Assembly: GCA_032353305.1 (NCBI GenBank)
Contig: JAUCNG010412359.1
Location: forward strand, 1 to 10,257
Length of the DNA: 10,257 nt
Source: Cephalothrix spiralis
Taxonomy: Eukaryota > Nemertea > Palaeonemertea > Archinemertea > Cephalotrichidae
Reading direction: 5' to 3'
Under the pieces are notes generated by a model, which ran no database searches, was not told where the DNA came from, and was given only the letters and a program-made list of their open reading frames with translations. The position numbers and the translations under genes were made by a program. Of this stretch, positions 1 through 6,996 are shown in pieces (the first letter of the stretch is position 1; each line of letters begins with the position of its first letter).

Positions 1-256
1 TTCCAATATAGATAGTGTAAAAGTTGATGTAATATTTTGCGCATGGTCTGATCACTATACCATATCTGTTGAAAAGTATAGTACTGAATAATAATTAATT
101 TGCTATCCCAATCATATTAAACTATACATCTTAATTTTTTTTTAAATTCATTTTCATCTTATGTCTGTTTACTCAGTCAGCTTTTATAACACAAGCGAAT
201 ACTATTTATAGTGTTTTATACATTACCTACATGTCTAATTACCAAGTGAGCTACAC

Positions 257-759
257 AGCCCGGTGGGCTATTTTTATCGTTTTGGCTTGACCCAGCATGC
301 AGTGAGACTTATATTTTTGAAAACTATAGATCCTCCCGCATCAAGGCATGTAAAAATAAAAAAAATCGATTGGGCCCTTTTCGAGATCTGCGCATGCGCA
401 CTTCATTTTTTGCACTGCGCATGCTCAAATCGAAAAAATAACAGCTGATTTTGGTTACAGAGTTATTAACGAATTAATGATAATGACGTTACAGCTTTTA
501 ATAACTCGGTAACGGCTGATTTTACGTCATATAATTGTATTACGGACAGATAGAAACATGCTACTAGAATATATCCAAATCAGTTGTTATTTTTTCGATT
601 TGCGCATGTGCAGTGCAAAAACTGAAGTGCGCATGTGCAGATCTCGAAAAGGGCCCAATAGATTTTTTCACTTTTACATGCCTTGATGCTTTCAAAAATA
701 TAAGTCTCACTGCTTGGTCAAGCCAAAACGATAAAAACGTGTTAAGGCACGGGGTGCCT
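257..759. mobile_element. Long foldback (MITE-like) element, copy A of a four-copy family
   Basis: Seen: the left arm starting at 271 (TTTTTATCGTTTTGGCTTGA) is the reverse complement of the right arm ending at 737, and the match continues with small gaps through the AGTGAGACTTATATTTTTGAAA, GGGCCCTTTTCGAGATCTGCGCATG and CGATTTGCGCATG blocks of both arms. The middle (about 440-535) is itself self-complementary, so the whole unit folds nearly end to end. Each end carries a small perfect hairpin: AGCCCGGTGGGCT at 257-269 and AGGCACGGGGTGCCT at 745-759. The core holds GTTATTAACGAATTAATGAT at 462, found again in copy D, and ACAGATAGAAACATG at 546-560, found in all copies. There is no coding capacity, so it is a non-autonomous element; its superfamily is unclear. 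Confidence 0.85.
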
Positions 760-1126
760 AGCATCCATAGAATTCGATAAAATTTGGAATGAACTTGGAA
801 TATTCATTCGCATTAAGTGAAATTTTAGAGCGATGGAAAATTGCAACTTAATGTAATTAACTCAGGGGAAATGAAAACGAGTTTTTCTCAGAGCGCTAAA
901 AACCTTGATCTTGAATGTCATTGAATTCATGATTAAGTCCTTAGGAATACAAAGAAAAACTTCAAAAAGCAGACATCATTGACATTGGATGTAATTATTT
1001 GATCTTCTAATTATGCACGTACGGTAGTTAGAGATCGTTAGACATCTTATAATGTTCAATTACTGGGTTATAATGGCGAATTCTAATAATTGAACTATTA
1101 TTGTGGAGAAGGCTTTAAGATGAAAA

Positions 1127-1360
1127 AAGTACATTGCTCCATGTAACGAATATTGTGAATTTGATATAATACAAAAATTGGACTTTCCCCCGAATCCGAA
1201 ATGGTGCGGGTTCGCATCCCGCCGCTGCCACCATGTTAAATTATGAGAAACAGGGAGGAGAACGCTGAAACCTAATTTCACGAACAGTTATTTATTTCTC
1301 TAAGAGACTAATTCAAATTCACAATATTCGTTACATCGGTTACATGGAACATACATTTTA
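1127..1360. repeat. Inverted repeat flanking a tRNA-3'-half-like segment
   Basis: Seen: CATGTAACGAATATTGTGAATTTGA at 1140-1164 is matched in reverse complement by TCAAATTCACAATATTCGTTACATCG at 1313-1338, and the arms extend with more mismatches to about 1127 and 1360. The loop of about 150 bases contains the tRNA-like segment at 1200-1233. The arrangement looks like a foldback element that carries or captured a tRNA-derived piece. Confidence 0.7.
1200..1233 (+). other. tRNA 3'-half-like fragment with CCA
   Basis: Seen: GGTTCGCATCC at 1209-1219 resembles the RNA polymerase III B box and T-arm (consensus GGTTCGANTCC), flanked by GCGGG and CCCGC that can form a T stem. It is followed by CGCTGCCACCA, which looks like an acceptor 3' strand with the CCA end. 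The acceptor end CGCTGCCA resembles that of some tRNA-Leu genes. No 5' half (complement TGGCAGCG, A box) is present just upstream, so this is a relic or SINE-derived part and not a functional tRNA gene. Confidence 0.5.
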
Positions 1361-1388
1361 CATGCTATTCGGTGCTATGACGCAAAAG

Positions 1389-1560
1389 TTAGCGTACTCC
1401 CATTCCAATCCGGAAGCCTGCAGGTTCGAGCCTCGTTAGGGATACGAAGACAAACCGAATACTGGGTGGCTCGGTCAGTAAAAAGTGCCTTCGGGATAAA
1501 CCGGACTTTAATTGGTATACAGAAAATACCGTAGAGTGCGGGGGAAATCCCAGGCTCGGG
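1389..1560 (+). repeat. Possible tRNA-derived SINE-like segment
   Basis: Seen: TTAGCGTACTCC at 1389-1400 is a weak A-box-like word, and AATCCGGAAGCCTGCAGGTTCGAGCCTC ends in a good B-box match GGTTCGAGCCT at 1423-1433, at tRNA-like spacing. A GC-richer body follows, to about 1560, including GGTGGCTCGGTCAG, which again resembles an A box. This base composition contrasts with the AT-rich flanks. No poly-A tail or target duplication was recognised, so SINE identity is only suggested. Confidence 0.4.
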
Positions 1561-1607
1561 AATTCTCAAACCATGATAAAACTAAATATACACCATTTTT
1601 GTTTCAG

Positions 1608-1685
1608 TGCTATTATTGAAGAAGGTCACATCAAGTTTAAAGGCGACGTCTACCATCCGTATCATTTCAACTGCAACTCGTGCTG
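1608..1685 (+). CDS. stck: PINCH/LIMS internal exon, LIM domain 3 first part
   Basis: Seen: the exon follows a pyrimidine-rich stretch ending TTTCAG and ends before GTATAG. The first base completes a codon begun in the previous exon (CA plus T gives His), then the frame reads AIIEEGHIKFKGDVYHPYHF and NCNSC. Known: human PINCH-1 LIM3 has [27 protein letters not shown] at the same place. The zinc ligands here are His-x2-His-x2-Cys-x2-Cys, with His as the fourth ligand as usual for PINCH LIM3; the first Cys-x2-Cys must lie in the preceding exon, outside the window. The exon ends in phase 2, and the next exon continues it. PINCH is a scaffold at integrin adhesions that binds integrin-linked kinase through LIM1. 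The symbol follows the Drosophila orthologue steamer duck. No upstream exon was found in the first 1.6 kb. Confidence 0.9.
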
Positions 1686-2265
1686 GTATAGTATTCTCAT
1701 TAAATATCAAACTTTAATTCTGACGTTAAAGCATTAGAATAATGTACTTCATAGTCAAGGAAATCTAGACGACATTTTTGAACGCAGATAAGCGCTACGT
1801 AGCAATCACGGCTACAAGCGCTGGAGCCCTCTGAAAAGCAACGTTTCGGAGAAAACTTTAATCGTAAATAATTACTGACAGTATTGAAATATGAAAAAAA
1901 ACTAAAAACATTTTGAATGACCCCTAATTCGATGATACACGCTAAGGGGTGCTCTAATCGACATCGTGGCAATGTTTGGTTGCGCTACATTAGCCATCGG
2001 TCGTTATAAAAACGCTTGCATTGTCAAACATCACACCCTGCACTATTGCATTGGCTAGCGTATAATCTTTATAATCTCTATTTAGTTGCCAGAAATTTGA
2101 AGAAAAAAAATTATTATGGTCTCAGGAAGGCTCCTTGAGGTACATTACCCAATCAAAACCCGTTGTTATATCTAATGTGATAAATTGAGACTCATTATTA
2201 TTTCCTTTACCTGATTATCACAAATATGGTTAAATTATTTCTGAATGTTTATATTTTTATTTAAG
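1686..2265 (+). other. PINCH intron of 580 bases within LIM3
   Basis: The donor is GTATAG, weaker than the other GTAAGT-type donors, and the acceptor is TTTAAG. The interior shows no coding or foldback element that I could confirm. It has a slightly GC-richer stretch at about 1790-2060 and AT-rich flanks. Confidence 0.85.
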
Positions 2266-2361
2266 CATTGAACTAAGAGAGGACGCAAGAGAAAAGAATG
2301 GAGAACTTTATTGTCTAAGATGCCACGATAAAATGGGAATACCAATTTGTGGTGCCTGCAG
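2266..2361 (+). CDS. stck: PINCH/LIMS internal exon, end of LIM3 and start of LIM4
   Basis: Seen: the exon follows a T-rich stretch ending TTTAAG and ends before GTACAT. The first base completes a Cys codon, and the frame reads [19 protein letters not shown] followed by [12 protein letters not shown]. Known: human PINCH-1 reads [31 protein letters not shown] here, and the fly protein has [17 protein letters not shown]-x2-C gives the last two zinc ligands of LIM3 and CGAC the first two of LIM4. The exon lacks the extra residues that I recall in the fly protein after ARE, so this loop is of the short human type. One oddity is the residue at the junction: TG plus C gives Cys next to the zinc-binding Cys, where human and fly have Gly. 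The exon ends in phase 2. Confidence 0.93.
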
Positions 2362-2603
2362 GTACATTTTATCGTTTAAAAACTTATTTTCATATCCTTA
2401 CTTCCTCTAGGTCTAGAGGCATTTCCTCACATCTCCTAAAAAAGTATGGAATACATTTAAGATACGTGTCACTAGTGCGAAAAAGACTTTTACTCCAGTG
2501 ACGAGGCTATCGTGAGCGAGCGATTTTCAATAATCATTGAAAGTAAATATATTTTTTAAATCTTTGTTGTCAGGGGTTAACATAGTGTACAATTCAGTAA
2601 CAA

Positions 2604-2912
2604 AATTAACCGCGCCATTTTCGAGATCTGCGCATGTCAATTTTTATTTATCTGTTGATATTACATTTATACAGCCTTAACCCAGTCGTTTCTAATATAT
2701 CATTGGTGTAAATACCATAAATCAACACTTTTATTCTTGGGACGTTGGTTTTAGACTCTGTGTAAAATATTTTGCCAACAGATAGAAATATTTCTCTAAT
2801 CTACAAAAAAATCCAGGTTGCTGTTATTTTTTGTCTTCTTTCGATTCGAGAATCCTCAGAAAAAAGAGAGAAAAAAACGGGCATGCGCAGATCTCGAAAA
2901 TAGCATGTTAAT
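2604..2912. mobile_element. Foldback (MITE-like) element, copy B, degraded
   Basis: Seen: the left end ATTTTCGAGATCTGCGCATG at 2617-2636 is the reverse complement of the right end CATGCGCAGATCTCGAAAAT at 2882-2901, with TTAAC flanking both arms at 2606-2610 and as GTTAA at 2908-2912. Inside, TCTGTTGATATTACATTTATACAGCC near 2651 and CCAACAGATAGAAATA near 2775-2790 correspond to internal words of copy C. The right arm includes an A/G-rich stretch (2850-2880) that has no partner, so this copy is partly decayed or rearranged. It lies wholly in the intron. Confidence 0.75.
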
Positions 2913-3110
2913 CAGGGTACCACTATCCTGGAAAATGGGGAAATGTCAGGGAAACAAATTTGGTCGGAGAATTAGTTCACGACAAAAAGTCGGAGAATTT
3001 TTAAATTCAATAAAAAAAAGTCATCCTGTTGATTTCTTTTTTCGTATATCGGAAAGCATAGGCTTTGGCGTTTTATAACAAAAAAATCAAAGAAAGCGGT
3101 TAAAAAAAGG

Positions 3111-3312
3111 CGTTCCGTTTTTAAGTGTCTTTACTTAATGATGAAAGTTAAGGATGCAATTTTCACAATTATTTATCCCATTATATTATCAAGTTTCTCG
3201 GATATAACTTTTAGAAAAAGTAAGGTGCGTCAAAAAATAAGCGTCTTATTTTTGGGGCGGCATACATTGTAGCATTAGTTACTTCCACAGTCTTATTTTT
3301 GTAATTTGAATT
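3111..3312 (+). repeat. Left unit of a diverged direct-repeat pair
   Basis: Seen: this unit shares ATGAAAGTT, ATCCCATTATATTATCAAGT, CGGA..ATAACTTTTA, GTGCGTCA.A.AATAAGC, ATTGTAGCATT and TTTTTGTAATTTGAATT, in the same order, with the unit at 3739-3977. The units are offset by about 620-665 bases and flank 3313-3738. It could be a tandem duplication or the terminal repeats of an unknown element; there are no LTR-typical TG/CA ends that I could fix. Confidence 0.75.
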
Positions 3313-3626
3313 TTTTAAATAAATACACAAGGTCTGGTCTGGCTTACTTTAACATTAACAATTAACATTTTTCGAGAAAAAAATCTGAATTTGCCCTTGG
3401 CTCCTAAAATTGGTCAAACTCAATCGATGTTGTATTGGACCATGCAGGTTCCTTTTTTGTAAACCTTTGAAAAAATTGAAAAAAATGTTAATTTGGCCTC
3501 TGAAGCCCCAAAATGTGCCCGACCCTTTCGAAAAATTTAAACTTGAAACTAGAATTTCCACAAGCTTTCCAAAAATATAAGGGTTAATAGGGTTTAGGCC
3601 CGCACTTCCGAGATTTTGGCGGGCCG

Positions 3627-3721
3627 AAAACTGGGGTCTGAAAGTTAAACCGCAAAATTCCATAAACTTGTGTACACAGGTTTATGGAGCTTTTGGTGTT
3701 CAATCTTCAAACCCCAGTTTT
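3627..3721. repeat. 95-base imperfect palindrome
   Basis: Seen: AAAACTGGGGT at 3627-3637 pairs with ACCCCAGTTTT at 3711-3721, and the centre 3660-3687 (CCATAAAC..GTGTACAC..GTTTATGG) is nearly perfectly self-complementary. The sequence between outer and inner blocks also pairs with mismatches, so the unit can form one long hairpin or cruciform. It lies between the two direct repeats and may be part of the same duplicated unit. Confidence 0.8.
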
Positions 3722-3738
3722 AAAATTAGTTAACTGAA

Positions 3739-3977
3739 GTTCGTTTAGGCGTCACTTTTGATGAAAGTTCTGGATACATTTTTTTGTACAAAATCGGAAT
3801 TAATCCCATTATATTATCAAGTTTCACGGAAATAATATGTATAGGATATTCATCTGACATAACTTTTATAAAAGTTATGTGCGTCAGAGAATAAGCTACA
3901 TCAAGGGCACCTCAATCTACCCTTGGCTATATTGTAGCATTTATAACTTTCGCAGTCTGATTTTTGTAATTTGAATT
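3739..3977 (+). repeat. Right unit of a diverged direct-repeat pair
   Basis: Seen: the counterpart of 3111-3312, with the same blocks in order but longer. It has about 35 extra bases after the CGGA block, near 3838-3868, and a different stretch before ATTGTAGCATT. The divergence suggests an old duplication. Confidence 0.75.
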
Positions 3978-4115
3978 AAAAAGCATTAATATATTCAAAT
4001 TTCACTGTCTGAGCAGTCACTTGTGTAGCCAACAGCTAGCTTACATATATTATTACCCGACTTTGTAGTCTTTTTCATGTTTGTTTACCTTTTAGCGGGC
4101 AATTCGACTTTGTAC

Positions 4116-4151
4116 CCGCCGTGTTGACATTATATCCGCCGTGTTGACATT
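4116..4151 (+). repeat. Two-copy 20-base tandem repeat
   Basis: Seen: CCGCCGTGTTGACATT occurs at 4116-4131 and again at 4136-4151, a 20-base period. A related CGGGCAATTCGACTTTGTA precedes the first copy. The second copy overlaps the start of an AT-rich run. Confidence 0.85.
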
Positions 4152-4225
4152 CGGAATATTTTAAGGAAAATCAATTTTTATAATTTAATAATGTAATATA
4201 TAAATTATCGTCGGATAATAAAATT

Positions 4226-4352
4226 ATTATTGACTGTTTTATTACGATAATTCGACTTTGAAACTGCACTCGTTCCGAAACTCGGGCTTTAAAGCCCGAG
4301 TTCCTGAACTTGTGCAGTTTTACCGAATTACCGTAGTAAAACAGTCAATAAT
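4226..4352. mobile_element. Compact hairpin MITE-like element
   Basis: Seen: ATTATTGACTGTTTTA at the left end matches, in reverse complement, TAAAACAGTCAATAAT at the right end. Arms continue through CGATAATTCG, AAACTGCAC and GTTC and meet in the perfect palindrome AACTCGGGCTTTAAAGCCCGAGTT at 4279-4302. The whole 127 bases fold on themselves with few mismatches and have no coding capacity. Flanks are AT-rich, and a TA or TTA target duplication is possible but not provable. Confidence 0.85.
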
Positions 4353-4685
4353 GTTATAAAGTTTCGCCCTATTCAAAGTTTATCTTGGTATTTTTAATAA
4401 AATGTTAAAAGTTCTAATGACATTTTAATGTCGCACTCGTGAGACAAAGCTTTGCTATAAATTCTCCGTTTGGTTTTTATTTTCAGATTTACGTAAAACA
4501 ATTTTTAAAAGTACAAATCATTCCCAAGGCTGCGGAAATTCACCACCTTTTCTTATTAACGGGTCTTAAATAATAAGCGAGGAACGTGCAAGAAATAATG
4601 TTTGTTCATCAAACTATCCCTAGGCAGAATCTTAAAACAACAAATTGTGTGTTATTTCTGTTAATTTCTGTCTTTTACGTTTCAG

Positions 4686-4740
4686 GAGACCAGTCGAGGA
4701 ACGAGTCGTCTATGCCTTAGGCAAAGCTTGGCACGTTGAA
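4686..4740 (+). CDS. stck: PINCH/LIMS short internal exon, LIM4 linker
   Basis: Seen: TTTCAG precedes the exon and GTAAGT, a strong donor, follows it. The first base completes Arg (AG plus G), then RPVEERVVYALGKAWHVE is encoded and the exon ends in phase 0. Known: human PINCH-1 has RRPIEGRVVNAMGKQWHVE and fly has RRPIEERVVTALGKHWHVE, so the exon is clearly the middle of LIM4. The His of WHVE is the third zinc ligand. At 55 bases this is the second shortest exon seen, and it is isolated between introns of about 2.3 and 2.0 kb, so it would be missed by simple ORF calling. Confidence 0.95.
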
Positions 4741-4823
4741 GTAAGTACATTGTAGCTATTTAAGGTTAATTTGCCTTTGGTTCGGTCTAAACCTTGGATA
4801 TCTTGGGGGTCTCAGGGTCATTT

Positions 4824-4871
4824 GTCGACTTAGTAGGCTGTCGATTTAGTGAACTGTCGACTTAGTGAGTC
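4824..4871 (+). repeat. Three-unit 16-base tandem repeat
   Basis: Seen: GTCGACTTAGTAGGCT, GTCGATTTAGTGAACT and GTCGACTTAGTGAGTC follow each other without gaps at 4824, 4840 and 4856. The first ten bases of each unit are identical except one C/T change. This is a minisatellite-like expansion. Confidence 0.85.
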
Positions 4872-5130
4872 TAAAACATTAATACGGTTTAAGTTCTTAG
4901 CTATTTCGACGGGTAAATTGGTGCAAAACCACGCAAACCGCTTAAAACCTTTTTTTTTAAAAACTAACCTTGATCAGCAAGGTCAGACTGTTGCCAGACT
5001 TCACACTTTTATTATCTTTTTGACATTAAATATTTAGTTTTTATTATTTTTGTGATTGTATATTCATGTTCTTGTTCTATTTTCCCTGAAAGGCCGCCGA
5101 AACGCCGAAACTGGCCCAAGTCAAAATCAA

Positions 5131-5458
5131 AAATTCAGTGGATTTTGAGATTTCGCATGCGCTGTTCATATTTCGCTCCGCGCATGTGCAAATCGAAAAA
5201 CTAACACCGGATAATTGTAGGTTAGGACAGGTTAGGATAATAATTCTATCTGTTGGTATTAAATTTATGTAGCCTAAAACCAATATTTACCGAGAAATTT
5301 ATGACATTAGAACCACCGACATTTCAGTAACGGCTGGGTTCAGGCTATATAAAAGTATTGCCAACAGATAGAAACATGACTCTAACATTCATTAATTCGC
5401 GCATGCGTAGTGCGATATCTGAACAGCGCATGCGCAGATCTCAAAATCCACTGAATTT
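5131..5458. mobile_element. Foldback (MITE-like) element, copy C
   Basis: Seen: AAATTCAGTGGATTTTGAGA at 5131-5150 is the reverse complement of the right end TCTCAAAATCCACTGAATTT at 5439-5458, giving a clean 20-base terminal match. The arms go on through GCATGCGCTGTTCA..AT.TCGC and inner blocks (TCTATCTGTTGGTATTAAAT on the left, ATTGCCAACAGATAGAAACA on the right). It carries ACAGATAGAAACATG at 5364-5378 and a GCGCATGCGC palindrome near 5426. A short GGTTAGGACAGGTTAGGA stretch lies at 5220-5237. It has no open frame of note and is a non-autonomous element in the intron. Confidence 0.87.
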
Positions 5459-5701
5459 ATACTGTAGGTATTAACCCTTTTTCCCAGTGGCGGATTTCGT
5501 GTCTGCAGCCGTCAGACTTTTTCGACATAGATTGTCATACGTGTTCTTTTATTGCGGACGCTAGATGACTTATCGTATAGACACAATGGTTATGCCCGTA
5601 TTAAGCACTTGGGAGCCGCCTCATTGCTACTGTTATAGAATATGCACCAAGCCGGAACAATTTTAATAATTGCCTTTGAATTTGCTTTGAGGGTCGACTG
5701 T

Positions 5702-6184
5702 GGATGATAAGCCTAGCCCATACATAGTGCTAATACCTAAGTGTAATTTTAAAATCGGCCAATCGGTGCGATTTGAGAAAAATCGATATTTACAAATAAA
5801 TTTGCGCTTCTAAAACTTCAAAATGAGTTAGAAAACAAATATTGATATTTTTGAATTCCTTGGGCCGAAAACCATGGGGTAAGTCAAGGTTCCATGTTCC
5901 TAACCCAATTACTTTCCGAATTATGAGTGATCAAATTTGTACACAGCATGCACATTTTTGATCACTCCTAACACGGAAGCTAATTGGGTAAGGAACATGG
6001 AACTTTGACCTACCCCATGGTTTTCGTGCCGAAGGAATTCAAAAATACCAAAAAAAAATTCGATGTCTTTTTGAAGTCTTCAAAGCATTAATTTTTTTTT
6101 AAATATCGTTTTTTTTAAATCTCACCGATTGGCCGATTTTAAAATTACACTTAGGTATTAGCACTATGGATGGGCTAATCATCC
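5702..6184. mobile_element. 483-base foldback (MITE-like) element
   Basis: Seen: GGATGAT at 5702 pairs with ATCATCC ending at 6184. Inside it, CATAGTGCTAATACCTAAGTGTAATTTTAAAATCGGCCAATCGGTG in the left arm (from about 5723) is matched almost perfectly by the right arm (6124-6170). After a more diverged part the arms match again: TTTTTGAATTCCTTGGGCCGAAAACCATGGGGTA (from about 5849) against the complementary stretch 6013-6046, then GTTCCATGTTCCTAACCCAATTA against 5981-6003. The loop is about 5930-5960. A shorter GAGGGTCGA/TCGACCCTC pair (near 5689 and 6221) lies just outside and may mark older ends. No coding capacity is seen. Confidence 0.88.
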
Positions 6185-6377
6185 AAACCGGACGTTTTTC
6201 TGACTCACTCCGAAAAACTTTCGACCCTCTTAAAAACACCGTGGGCGTACCGTAACCCTGATTGCGTGTATCTTACACGTACATGATCGCGAGGCGACAC
6301 TTTCCGCGGCGGGAGTGTCTGAGGGCGATACGGCTCTTCGAATACTAAGGTAAAAATGACTAGAACCAGAAGCGATC

Positions 6378-6652
6378 GCCAGAAGCGATATAACTCTAAG
6401 AAGCCTTGCATTTCCATTATAAGGTCTAAAGCCTGTATAATGATGGATGTTCACGCCTCAAGTCGATTAAAATTTCTTGAACAGCTTGAGATGAGAATTA
6501 TACCATATGCCTCACCAGATGTTGACCGTAAAAGCTAACGTTTTTAATCAAATTTCGGGAAGATACTTAAAATGTTTTGATAATAGTCGTGAACTTCCAT
6601 CAGTATTGAGAGGGACCAGTGTAAGGTTTCTTAGAGTTATATCGCTTCTGCT
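6378..6652. repeat. Short inverted pair, about 30-base arms
   Basis: Seen: AGAAGCGATATAACTCTAAG from 6381 is the reverse complement of CTTAGAGTTATATCGCTTCT at 6630-6649, and the match extends on the left into AAGCCTTGCA against the GTGTAAGGTTT side. The 210-base spacer has no further pairing that I could follow. It might be a decayed foldback element. Confidence 0.75.
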
Positions 6653-6757
6653 AGTACTTAAAGAAAATCTATTCTTGCTTTTGCATTATACTTTTAAGAA
6701 TATTCGTAGATTGCCTTCACACTGATTTTGTTTACTAAACTTTTGTTTTCTTTTCAG

Positions 6758-6850
6758 CACTTTGTCTGTTCGAAATGTGAGAAACCCTTTTTAGGCCATC
6801 GGCATTATGAAAAGAAAGGCTTAGCCTACTGCGAAACCCATTACCACCAA
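6758..6850 (+). CDS. stck: PINCH/LIMS internal exon, second half of LIM4
   Basis: Seen: a long T-rich tract ending TTTTCAG precedes the exon and GTAAGT follows. It holds exactly 31 codons in phase 0, starting [20 protein letters not shown] and ending [11 protein letters not shown]. Known: the human counterpart is [31 protein letters not shown] and the fly ends THYHQ, so conservation is very high. It supplies the fourth to sixth zinc ligands (H-x2-C-x2-C) and the last pair (C-x2-H, in YCETH), completing LIM4 begun in the two preceding exons. LIM4 and its neighbours are thought to act in adhesion-complex binding other than ILK, which uses LIM1. This is the best conserved stretch in the window and the strongest evidence for the gene identity. 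Confidence 0.97.
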
Positions 6851-6996
6851 GTAAGTTCATACGCCTCTTTTACCACCTCGGCATGAGACACCGAGGATTC
6901 TGATCCGTCTGACGCTAAAACGTTCCTTCTTCCTTATCTGAATAAAGCGATGGTAAAACTTATTATAAAATGCTTATTGACCACGGTTCTATAATC

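Larger units (their letters stand above)
1..1607 (+). other. Partial intron upstream of the first visible exon
   Basis: Inferred from the phase-2 start of the exon at 1608, which requires an upstream exon carrying the first LIM3 Cys pair. No matching coding stretch was found here in any frame. It holds a foldback element (257-759), an inverted repeat around a tRNA-3'-end-like segment (1127-1360) and a second tRNA-like or SINE-like segment (1389-1560). Positions 1-250 and 760-1120 are AT-rich and I see nothing else in them. Confidence 0.8.
2362..4685 (+). other. PINCH intron of about 2.3 kb within LIM4
   Basis: The donor is GTACAT and the acceptor TTTCAG. It contains foldback copy B (2604-2912), a direct-repeat pair (3111-3312 and 3739-3977) around a palindrome (3627-3721), a 20-base tandem duplication (4116-4151) and a compact hairpin element (4226-4352). 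Segments 2400-2600, 2913-3110 and 4360-4680 are AT-rich and nothing further was recognised there. The open frame at 2818-3078 runs through the right arm of the foldback and an A/G-rich tract and is not considered coding. Confidence 0.85.
4741..6757 (+). other. PINCH intron of about 2.0 kb within LIM4
   Basis: The donor is GTAAGT and the acceptor TTTTCAG. It contains a three-unit tandem repeat (4824-4871), foldback copy C (5131-5458), a long foldback (5702-6184) and a 30-base inverted pair (6378-6410 and 6621-6652). Between 6240 and 6340 the sequence is GC-richer than its surroundings but shows no recognisable gene. Several 60-74 codon frames on both strands here lack any familiar protein pattern. 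Confidence 0.85.

Noticed and set aside
1200-1233. Functional tRNA gene
   Set aside because: Only a T-arm and acceptor 3' strand are present; the D-arm, anticodon arm and matching 5' acceptor strand are missing.
2818-3078. 86-codon + strand open frame
   Set aside because: It runs through a foldback arm, an A/G-rich tract and low-complexity sequence, its translation has no family resemblance, and it lies inside a well-defined intron.
3355-3663. 102-codon minus strand open frame, the longest in the window
   Set aside because: It is rich in F, N and S as expected from AT-rich DNA, has no recognisable domain, and overlaps the direct-repeat unit and palindrome.
4226-4352. Transcription terminator hairpin
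   Set aside because: The gene is eukaryotic, the hairpin is in mid-intron, and the long arms with matching ends fit a transposable element better.
5219-5238. Insect telomere-type TTAGG repeat
   Set aside because: Only two or three imperfect GGTTAGGA units occur, with no array; they are inside foldback copy C.
6205-6725. Cluster of 60-74 codon frames on both strands
   Set aside because: Overlapping frames on both strands, in a region with an inverted pair that makes mirror translations; no known protein pattern.
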